DNA from: Anaerolineales bacterium
GTDB taxonomy: Bacteria > Chloroflexota > Anaerolineae > Anaerolineales > Villigracilaceae
Assembly (NCBI GenBank): GCA_026928255.1
Contig: JAIXKJ010000001.1
Location: forward strand, 465,943 to 529,942
DNA length: 64,000 nt
Direction: 5' to 3'
This document shows, piece by piece, positions 53,463-61,640 of this stretch. Numbering within the stretch: position 1 is the stretch's first letter; each line of letters starts with the position of its first letter. The notes below the pieces were generated by a model. That model did no database searches. It was not told the origin of the DNA and saw nothing but the letters and a program-made list of their open reading frames with translations. Both the position numbers and the translations under genes were made by a program.

Positions 53463-54965
53463 TTATTCGGTTGCGGATTTGAGTCCGCCGCTGATTTTTA
53501 GGTAAACCAAAGTGAAAACGAACAAAATGGCGAAGATGACCAAAGCGAACATGGCGGTAAAGCCGTAACGATAAAATTGGAAGGCGGCTTTATACATGGA
53601 CGAAACGAGGATGTCGGTCTTTTCTTGCGGTCCGCCTTGCGTGATGAGGTAGATGATGTCGAATTTGTTGAAAGTCCAAACCACGCCTAAGATGATGGCG
53701 GGAGTCAACACGGGGCTTAATAGCGGCAAGGTGATGTTCCTGAATTGCTGCCAGCGCGACGCGCCGTCAATTTCGGCGGCTTCGTAATATTCTTGCGAGA
53801 TGCTTTGAAGCCCGCCCAAAATGACGATTGCCATGAAGGGAATGCCGAGCCAGATGTTGGAAATCAACACGGAGACAAACGCCCAAAAGGGGTCTTGCTT
53901 CCAACTGACGGGACCGATGACCGTCGCCAGCCAGTGGAAGAGGTTGCCGATTCCGATAACGCCTTGCGTGTGCAGGCTGAGGTTAAGCAGCCAAGCGTTT
54001 AAGTCGCCGAGCAAAATATTGAACAAACCGTAGCGGCTGTCGAATTCGTTGCGAAGCGCCATCGCCGCGATCGTGGTGGGGATTGCCCAAGGAATGACGA
54101 GCAAGGCGCGATAAACTCCCTTGAACATCAGTTTACGATTAAGCAAGATGGCGATTCCCATGCCGCCGAGAACGTGAAAAGTTACGTTGATGACCGTCCA
54201 CAAAACGGTGCGCCAAAGCACGGCGCCGAATTTTGCGTCTTGCGCGACGGTTCCGGTGAAGAGCGTTTTGAAGTTGTTCCAGCCGTAAATGAAACCGTAC
54301 TGCGCGTTCTTTGTGGCTTGCGTTCCGAGCGAGGCGTTTGAGAAGGCTAATTTGATTTCAAAGAAAAAGGGATAAATGATTAAAAAGAGGACGCCGATAA
54401 AAGCGGGAAGGATTAGAAGATAGGCGAGTCCCGTTTTGCTGGCGCGCGGTTTGCTGATAAAGTGAATAACGGCGTAAAGGATGAAAAAGACGAGCGAAAG
54501 CAGGATGCTGGCGGTCGTCCCTGCCGACGTCTTTGAAGCGAATTTAGATTTGATGAGCGCGTTTTTGAGAGCCTCTTGCAGATTTAACGGCGCGTTGACG
54601 ATTTTCCCTAGTCCGCCGTCGCCGATTCGAAAAAGGTCTGTCGCGTTGAAGAAATACAGGACGAGTAAAATCGCGACGATTGCGATAAACGCTTGAATGG
54701 ACCGAATAATAATTGCGGAGGTTTGGTTTGTAGGTTGGCGAAAGAAAATTTGATAAAAGTAAATTTCAACGACGGCGAGCGCGCCGAAAATGCCCAAGAG
54801 AAATCCGCCGATTTCTTTCAAACGGTCAACGACGATTTTGCTGTTGAGGGTAATTCCAGAAGAGTAAGGCGCGATTAGCGACGAAAAGACGAAATAAAGC
54901 GAAATCAACGCCGCGCCCCAGAGAATCGTTGGAAGATTTTTTTTGATAAAGTCGGTCTTTTCCAT
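53463..54965 (-). CDS. malF: ABC malto-oligosaccharide permease (MalF-like) with N-terminal extension
   Basis: The 500-residue protein is larger than usual MalF-like permeases of about 300. Residues 1-180 contain extra membrane helices (TILWGAALISLYFVFSSLI, IQAFIAIVAILLVLYFF, ASILLSLVFFILYAVI), as in MalF of enterobacteria, which also has an extended N-terminus. The core has the EAA loop EAAEIDGASRWQQFRNITLP. It forms the channel with MalG and lies after the binding-protein gene, separated by a strong hairpin. Confidence 0.92.
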   Translation of the reverse strand: MEKTDFIKKNLPTILWGAALISLYFVFSSLIAPYSSGITLNSKIVVDRLKEIGGFLLGIFGALAVVEIYFYQIFFRQPTNQTSAIIIRSIQAFIAIVAILLVLYFFNATDLFRIGDGGLGKIVNAPLNLQEALKNALIKSKFASKTSAGTTASILLSLVFFILYAVIHFISKPRASKTGLAYLLILPAFIGVLFLIIYPFFFEIKLAFSNASLGTQATKNAQYGFIYGWNNFKTLFTGTVAQDAKFGAVLWRTVLWTVINVTFHVLGGMGIAILLNRKLMFKGVYRALLVIPWAIPTTIAAMALRNEFDSRYGLFNILLGDLNAWLLNLSLHTQGVIGIGNLFHWLATVIGPVSWKQDPFWAFVSVLISNIWLGIPFMAIVILGGLQSISQEYYEAAEIDGASRWQQFRNITLPLLSPVLTPAIILGVVWTFNKFDIIYLITQGGPQEKTDILVSSMYKAAFQFYRYGFTAMFALVIFAILFVFTLVYLKISGGLKSATE

Positions 54966-55022
54966 ATCGCACCTTTGAATTAACGCTTAATCATTTTGCA
55001 GATATTCCCCTAATAGAAGACG

Positions 55023-55055
55023 AAAAGGATGAGGAGTTTTACTCCTCATCCTTTT
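55023..55055 (-). terminator. Hairpin between maltose-binding protein and MalF genes
   Basis: A perfect 15-bp stem with a 3-nt loop lies directly after the binding-protein gene. A/T-rich outer arms give a T run, so partial termination is possible, which would keep binding protein in excess over permease. Position and role parallel the hairpin at 19655-19683. Confidence 0.75.
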
Positions 55056-55069
55056 ATGAAGCGAGAGAA

Positions 55070-56380
55070 CTATTCCAGCGTCAGCACGCAGGCGTCGGCG
55101 GATTCTTGCGCGGCGGCAGCGGCGGCATCTGCGGTGAGCGTGCCAGCCATCACGCCTTCGAGGTTAGGACGCCAGGCGTCCCACGCGCAGCGCATTTGAG
55201 GAGCGGCGGGTTGACCGCGTCCGTTGGCGAGCGCCGCCATCGAACCGGACAAAATCGGGTCGCTGATAATGCTCGGGTCTTTGGCAACTTCCGCGTTAGA
55301 GGGCAGGCGTTTGAATTCGTTCAGCCATTGGGTCTGCACGTCGGCGGAAGTCATGAAGGTTACAAACGCGGTAACGGCGGCTTTGCGGGCTTCGTCTTTG
55401 AGGACGGCGTTCGAGACCATGAAATATTTGCCCGAAGTCATTTCGGTGTAGGGCTTGCCGTTGATCGGAGGAACGGGGGCGACGCCCATGTTGTCTCCAA
55501 GCGCGGCAGCGTAATCGCCGAGCGACCAGTCGCCGTTGATGATCATGGCGGCTTTGCCGTCTTTCATCAAGGTGTCGGCGCAGTTGTAATCGCATTCGGC
55601 GGGGACGACGCCGTCTTTTTTGAGTTGGGCGACGAAGTTCAAGTAATCAATGAAAGATTGATTGTTGAATTGGGGCTTGTCGTTCTCGTCGAGGGGCCAG
55701 CCGCCAAACGCGCCGTAGAATCCGCCGCCCCAGAAGGGTTCGTTGAGGTTATAAGCGAAACCTTGAACGTCGCCTTTGGTCAATTCTTTGGCTTTGGCGA
55801 TCAGGTCTTCAAACGTGGCGGGGGCTTCGGCAATCAAGGCTTTGTTGTAAACCAACATCAGGTGGTTGCCGTAGTTGTCAGGGACTCCCCAGAGAGTACC
55901 AGCCACGCGAGCAGGGTCGAGCGAGCCAGGGAAGAATTGACCGAGGAAAGCGTCGTCAAAGAGCGCGTCTGCGGGGGCGATGATGTCTAAGGCGCTGAAG
56001 GGGCCGGCGAAGTCGTTCGGGACGCGAACCACGTCGGGGGCGGCGTCCGCGAGCGAGGCAGTTTGGAATTGATCGCGCAGCGCTTCATTTTCGTAGTGCG
56101 TGCGTTCGACGGTAATGTTCGGGTTGGCGGCTTGGAATTCGGCGATCAATTTGTCAATAAAGACGTCCACGTCGTCGCCTTCTTGTTCCCAGAAAGCGAT
56201 GGAAACGGCTTCGGCGGGTTCGGTGTCAATAATCGGTTCGGCGGTGGCGGCGGGCTTTTCAGTCGCGGCGGGAGCCGAGGTGTCGGGGGCTTGAGTGGCG
56301 GCAGGGGCGCCGCCGCAAGCGGCAAGCGCCATCGAGGCGACTGCCAGCAGGCTCAACAAAACGAGCAAATTCTTCTTCAT
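55070..56380 (-). CDS. malE: ABC malto-oligosaccharide-binding lipoprotein
   Basis: The 436-residue protein has a lipoprotein signal (LLSLLAVASMALAACGG) and an Ala/Thr/Pro linker to about residue 50, followed by a family 1 solute-binding domain (ANPNITVERTHYENEALRDQFQ, AMIINGDWSLGDY, SGKYFMVSN). AGGAG lies 8 bases before the ATG. The maltose name rests on the neighbouring GH13 and permease genes and on similarity in type, not on ligand residues. Confidence 0.88.
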   Translation of the reverse strand: MKKNLLVLLSLLAVASMALAACGGAPAATQAPDTSAPAATEKPAATAEPIIDTEPAEAVSIAFWEQEGDDVDVFIDKLIAEFQAANPNITVERTHYENEALRDQFQTASLADAAPDVVRVPNDFAGPFSALDIIAPADALFDDAFLGQFFPGSLDPARVAGTLWGVPDNYGNHLMLVYNKALIAEAPATFEDLIAKAKELTKGDVQGFAYNLNEPFWGGGFYGAFGGWPLDENDKPQFNNQSFIDYLNFVAQLKKDGVVPAECDYNCADTLMKDGKAAMIINGDWSLGDYAAALGDNMGVAPVPPINGKPYTEMTSGKYFMVSNAVLKDEARKAAVTAFVTFMTSADVQTQWLNEFKRLPSNAEVAKDPSIISDPILSGSMAALANGRGQPAAPQMRCAWDAWRPNLEGVMAGTLTADAAAAAAQESADACVLTLE

Positions 56381-56451
56381 TCTCTAATACTCCTAGATAG
56401 TTTGGTTAATCGTTTTAGTAGTTGCGCTTGTTTTGTTTTTTCTGCGAGGCA

Positions 56452-56463
56452 ATCACCTCCTTT
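56452..56463 (-). promoter_or_regulatory. Perfect Shine-Dalgarno sequence without a clear gene
   Basis: AAAGGAGGTGAT on the minus strand is fully complementary to the 3' end of 16S rRNA. It starts 5 nt after the ATPase stop and about 70 nt before the binding-protein start, which has its own AGGAG. Two very short frames follow (GTG, 13 codons; TTG, 19 codons). It may be a leader peptide site or a ribosome standby site. Confidence 0.55.
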
Positions 56464-56467
56464 CAAT

Positions 56468-57568
56468 TTATCGAATCGCTTCTTCGGTTTCCGCGTCGAA
56501 GATGTGCAGGCGATCCATATTAAAGATGACTTCGACGTCCTCGCCGACGCGCTTATGCGAGCGCGGGTCAACGCGGGCGACGATGGTGTTTTTGCCGTTG
56601 AGCATGTAGAGGAAGGTTTCGTTGCCCATCAACTCGGTAACGTCCACTTTGGCTTGCACGCGCTGATCGTGAATGTTGACCGGGGCGAAGTTCGGGTCGT
56701 GGATGTTTTCGGGACGAATGCCGAAAATCACTTTGCGCCCGTTCATGCCTTTGTAAGTGTCGGCAAGCCCTTCGGGGATGGTTACGGAGAAGGAGTCCAT
56801 GTCCACTTCCACCGCGTCGCCTTTGACGACGATCGTGCCAGGAAAGAAGTTCATCGAGGGCGAACCGATGAAGCCGGCGACGAAAAGGTTGGCGGGGCGG
56901 TCGTACAGAACTTGCGGCGTGTCTAACTGTTGCAAAATGCCTTTGTTCATTACGGCAATGCGCGAAGCCATCGTCATCGCTTCGGTTTGGTCGTGCGTAA
57001 CGTAGATGAAGGTCGTCTGCAAGCGCTGATGAAGTTTGCTGATTTCGGCGCGCATCTGAACGCGCAGTTTGGCGTCCAAGTTGGAGAGCGGCTCGTCGAA
57101 GAGGAAGACCTTCGGCTCGCGGACGATGGCGCGACCGACCGCCACACGCTGACGCTGTCCGCCCGAAAGTTGGCGCGGCTTGCGATCCAGCAAATGGGTG
57201 ATGTCGAGAATTTCCGCCGCTTCTTGCACGCGCTTTTTGATTTCGTCCTTCGGCGTTTTGCGGAGTTTCAAGCCGAACGCCATGTTATCGTACACCGTCA
57301 TGTGCGGGTAAAGCGCGTAGGATTGGAAGACCATAGCAATATCGCGGTCTTTCGGCGCCACGTCGTTGACGACGCGCTCGTCAATTTGAATTTGCCCGGA
57401 AGTAACTTCCTCCAAGCCTGCCAACATCCGCAAAGCGGTGGTCTTGCCGCAACCCGAAGGTCCGACGAGAACGAGAAACTCTTGATCTTTGACGATAAAG
57501 TCGAGGTCTTTGATGACTTTTACGTCGCCGAAATTTTTGATTACATTTTGAAATGTAACGCTTGCCAT
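56468..57568 (-). CDS. msmX: ABC sugar importer ATPase (MsmX/UgpC/MalK-like)
   Basis: The 366-residue protein has a complete ABC ATPase: Walker [11 protein letters not shown]-loop [14 protein letters not shown], signature [14 protein letters not shown], Walker [17 protein letters not shown] and H-loop VTHDQTEAM. The C-terminal TOBE regulatory domain ([14 protein letters not shown]) is typical of MalK-type sugar ATPases. It is the only sugar ABC ATPase in the window, so it probably serves both this importer and the one at 18-21 kb. GGAGG lies before the ATG and TATAAT at 57605-57610 is a likely -10. Confidence 0.94.
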   Translation of the reverse strand: MASVTFQNVIKNFGDVKVIKDLDFIVKDQEFLVLVGPSGCGKTTALRMLAGLEEVTSGQIQIDERVVNDVAPKDRDIAMVFQSYALYPHMTVYDNMAFGLKLRKTPKDEIKKRVQEAAEILDITHLLDRKPRQLSGGQRQRVAVGRAIVREPKVFLFDEPLSNLDAKLRVQMRAEISKLHQRLQTTFIYVTHDQTEAMTMASRIAVMNKGILQQLDTPQVLYDRPANLFVAGFIGSPSMNFFPGTIVVKGDAVEVDMDSFSVTIPEGLADTYKGMNGRKVIFGIRPENIHDPNFAPVNIHDQRVQAKVDVTELMGNETFLYMLNGKNTIVARVDPRSHKRVGEDVEVIFNMDRLHIFDAETEEAIR

Positions 57569-57604
57569 GGTATTGCCTCCAATCGGAACGAATATAGTGG
57601 CTCT

Positions 57605-57610
57605 ATTATA
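57605..57610 (-). promoter_or_regulatory. Probable -10 box of the ATPase/binding protein/permease operon
   Basis: TATAAT on the minus strand lies 37 bp upstream of the ATPase start, between it and the MFS gene stop. No good -35 box is seen at 16-18 bp. Confidence 0.45.
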
Positions 57611-57649
57611 CGACGTTGCGCTTAATTCCCCCCGATATTGGCGGCAGAG

Positions 57650-58831
57650 TTAGTTGTTTTGAGCAACTAAATTTTCGCGTCGGCTCTTTTGCTCTAAAAT
57701 GAAAACTAACGAGAAGGTCAAAACGGCGAAGAAGAGGAGCAGAATAAAGCCCGCCTGCAAGCCGAAAAAATTGCTCGTCCACGCCGTCAGCCAAGGACCT
57801 ACCATGCCGCCAAAACTGGAAAAAGCGAAGGCGACGCCGAGAATAGTGTTTGTGTTTTTGTGTTCCGCATCGGAGACGGCGGCGGCGAGCGTGGGGAAGA
57901 TGATCGAGAGGAAGAGACCTGTCAGCGGGATGAAAAACGTCGCCTGAGTAAAAATTCCAATGGAGAGACTGGCGGCGGCGAAGAATATGGCGACAGAAAT
58001 TGCGCGTAGGTATCCGACGCTTCGCACGAGAAATCCGCCGATAAATCGCCCAAGCATGATTAATCCAAAGAAGAGGGCGAGGAAATTTGCGCTCGCCGCT
58101 TCGCTCATGCCGCGCATCTCTTTTAAGTAAACCACCATCCACGAACTTAAGCCGATTTCGGCGGAGACGTAAAATAAAATGATTGCGTAATATAGCGGAA
58201 GCGAATGTTTGAAAGCGACTTTGGAGACGGCGCGAAAGTCGAGCGAGTTTTTTTCTTCGGCTTGCGGAAAACGAAGAGCCAAACTGGCGGCGAAAAACAA
58301 CGCGATGAAGAGCAAATCCCAGCGATAGGCGACGCGCCAACTGAACCCCGCGGTTAAGAGATAGCCCACGAAAATGGGCGCGAGCGCCGAACCCAACCCG
58401 TGCATGACCGAGAGCAAATTTAGGTATAGCCCTTTTTGACGATGATACAAATTAACGATGACCGCCGTGGCGCCGAGTTCGAGTCCGCCCATGCCGAAGC
58501 CGACGACGAACAGCGAGAGCGACAGCAAAAATGGCGTGTTGAAGAAACTATATCCGCCGACGCCGAGCGCGAGGATGACGCCTGCGGAAACGAAAACGAC
58601 CTTCAGCCCGAAGCGGTCGGCGAAGACGCCCGCGAGGAGCGAGGCGACGAGAAACCCGATGTAAACGCCGAGAAAAATATTCCCGCTTGAGCCGTAATCG
58701 AGATTTAATTCGGCAATCAGCGCGGGCAGCGTGGGGCCTTTTAGGTTGTCTGTTCCGCCGAAGATGAAGAAGGCGAAAAAACTGAGGGCGGTTAAAAGGA
58801 AAATTGCAGTTTTAGAGGGTGACGTTTTCAT
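57650..58831 (-). CDS. Major facilitator superfamily transporter
   Basis: The 393-residue protein has twelve predicted helices with MFS loop motifs (GVFADRFGLKVVFVSAG, GFGMGGLELGATAVIVNLYHRQ). It resembles sugar MFS carriers of the FucP/NarK-like broad groups, but the substrate is not clear. It lies between the ROK regulator and the ABC operon, and a role in sugar traffic is inferred from context. Confidence 0.88.
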   Translation of the reverse strand: MKTSPSKTAIFLLTALSFFAFFIFGGTDNLKGPTLPALIAELNLDYGSSGNIFLGVYIGFLVASLLAGVFADRFGLKVVFVSAGVILALGVGGYSFFNTPFLLSLSLFVVGFGMGGLELGATAVIVNLYHRQKGLYLNLLSVMHGLGSALAPIFVGYLLTAGFSWRVAYRWDLLFIALFFAASLALRFPQAEEKNSLDFRAVSKVAFKHSLPLYYAIILFYVSAEIGLSSWMVVYLKEMRGMSEAASANFLALFFGLIMLGRFIGGFLVRSVGYLRAISVAIFFAAASLSIGIFTQATFFIPLTGLFLSIIFPTLAAAVSDAEHKNTNTILGVAFAFSSFGGMVGPWLTAWTSNFFGLQAGFILLLFFAVLTFSLVFILEQKSRRENLVAQNN

Positions 58832-58904
58832 TGTTTTGAGGAAACCTTATGATGAGATGGGGAAAAGGAAAAGCCTGTAACGCGAATTATGCGAATTGAC
58901 GTTC

Positions 58905-60116
58905 TTATTTCAGCGCGAGCAAGTCGTCCACGACGACGGCGATTGCCCCGATGACGGCGGCGTCCGCGCCGAAAGGCGAAAGGTTAATCGTCGCTTGGGC
59001 TTTGATGCCGGGCATGGCGTATTGGCTAATCGTCTTTTTGATGGCGGGAAGCATGTATTCGCCCGCAACGCTTAACGGTCCGCCGATGACGATTTTTTCA
59101 GGGTTGAAAATGTTGATCAACCCCGCCAACCCTTGACCCATCGCCTGACCCGCCTCGTGGAAGGAATCCAGCGCTTCGCGGTCGCCCAAATCCGCCGCTT
59201 GCTTGATGAGCGGAATGTCGAGCGCGGCGTTTTGCTCAGCCATCAACTGCGGAATGACGCTGGCGCGTTTGACTTCCAAGCGCGCTTGAATGCGTTGAAT
59301 AATCGAATATTGATTGGCGTACGTCTCCCAACAGCCGCGATTTCCGCAATGACATAAATTTTGCGAAGGCTCGGACATAATCGGCGAATGACCGATTTCG
59401 CCCGCGTAGCCGTTTTTTCCGCGATAGAGTTTGCCGTCCAAAAACAGCCCGCCGCCGATGCCGACCCCGGCGAAGACAAACAGAAAATCTTTGACGCGCC
59501 GCGCCGAACCGAAAAGGCGTTCGCCAATCGCCGCCGCGTTGGCGTCGTTCTCGACGAAGACTTTGAGTTTGGTCTGCTCCGAAAAAATCTGCGCGAAAGG
59601 CACGTCGCGCCAATGCAAATTGGGCGCGAAAACTAGCGAGCCTTTTTGAATGTCCACCGTGCCGGGCGTGGAAATTCCCAAGCCTAAAACTTTGCGTTTT
59701 TTGCGTCGGCTTTCGGCGACCGCCTCTTTGACGATTTCCAGCGTTTGAGCAATCGTCTGTTCTTGGTCGCCCGCGACTCGCGCCGCTTCATGCTTGCGCC
59801 AAACCACGTTGCCCAAAATGTCCGTCGTCGCGGCGGCGATAAAATCCACGCCGAACTCCACGCCGACGACAAAACCCGCGTTGGGGTTGACTTCCAACAA
59901 AATCGCCGGGCGCCCCGTCCCGCCGAAATTATTGCCCGTTTCGCAAATCAGCCCGCGCTCGATCAACTCGTCCGCCAAACTAGAAATAGTGGACTTGTTG
60001 AGATTCGTCATCGCGGCGAGTTGCGCGCGCGAAAGCGGCGCCTGGCTGTGAATTAGGCGGGCGACGAGCGACAGGTTGAAAGTTCGCAAAGAGGTTTGGT
60101 CGGCGGCGATTTTCAT
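58905..60116 (-). CDS. ROK-family transcriptional repressor
   Basis: The 403-residue protein has an N-terminal winged helix (SRAQLAAMTNLNKSTISSLADELIERGL) and a ROK sugar-binding domain with VENDANAAAIGERLFG, GVGIGGGLFLDG and the zinc motif CHCGNRGCWE. It probably represses the malto-oligosaccharide locus downstream until sugar is bound. The promoter at 60157-60184 has TATAAT. It is a second paralogue of the ROK regulator at 14757, with different flanking genes. Confidence 0.92.
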   Translation of the reverse strand: MKIAADQTSLRTFNLSLVARLIHSQAPLSRAQLAAMTNLNKSTISSLADELIERGLICETGNNFGGTGRPAILLEVNPNAGFVVGVEFGVDFIAAATTDILGNVVWRKHEAARVAGDQEQTIAQTLEIVKEAVAESRRKKRKVLGLGISTPGTVDIQKGSLVFAPNLHWRDVPFAQIFSEQTKLKVFVENDANAAAIGERLFGSARRVKDFLFVFAGVGIGGGLFLDGKLYRGKNGYAGEIGHSPIMSEPSQNLCHCGNRGCWETYANQYSIIQRIQARLEVKRASVIPQLMAEQNAALDIPLIKQAADLGDREALDSFHEAGQAMGQGLAGLINIFNPEKIVIGGPLSVAGEYMLPAIKKTISQYAMPGIKAQATINLSPFGADAAVIGAIAVVVDDLLALK

Positions 60117-60156
60117 AAAAAGAAGCGGGATTTAGTATGGGAAAGCAACAAACGCA

Positions 60157-60184
60157 ATTATAACGGAGAAAGTAAAAGGCTCAA
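60157..60184 (-). promoter_or_regulatory. Probable promoter of the ROK repressor gene
   Basis: On the minus strand TTGAGC (60184-60179) and TATAAT (60162-60157) are 16 bp apart. The -35 part lies in the enolase terminator. Confidence 0.5.
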
Positions 60185-60210
60185 AGTCGCCGCTTGCGGA
60201 CTTTGAGCCT
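60177..60210 (-). terminator. Intrinsic terminator after enolase
   Basis: AGGCTCAAAGTC and its complement form a 12-bp stem (60177-60188 with 60199-60210), followed on the minus strand by TTTTACTTT. Confidence 0.85.
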
Positions 60211-60229
60211 AATTCTCGTCCCGAACTTT

Positions 60230-61528
<1,299 letters not shown>

Positions 61529-61607
61529 TTATGACTCCTGTGTGCGTAATGAGGCAAGTATAATCGGAAGTTTTCAAGCGCGTTAGAAAAAACTGGCATC
61601 ACTTCCA

Positions 61608-61638
61608 GACCTCCGAGTTCTTTGAGAACTCGGAGGTC
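61608..61638 (-). terminator. Hairpin after the Roco gene
   Basis: A perfect 14-bp stem with TTG loop (61608-61621 with 61625-61638) starts 2 nt after the Roco stop codon. It has no T run on the minus strand; on the plus strand TCTTTTA follows. Either a 3'-end stabiliser or a terminator of plus-strand readthrough. Confidence 0.5.
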
Positions 61639-61640
61639 TT

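Noticed and set aside
61608..61638. Hairpin as a clear Rho-independent terminator of the Roco gene
   Set aside because: It has a perfect stem but no T run in the direction of transcription, so only a weak call was made.
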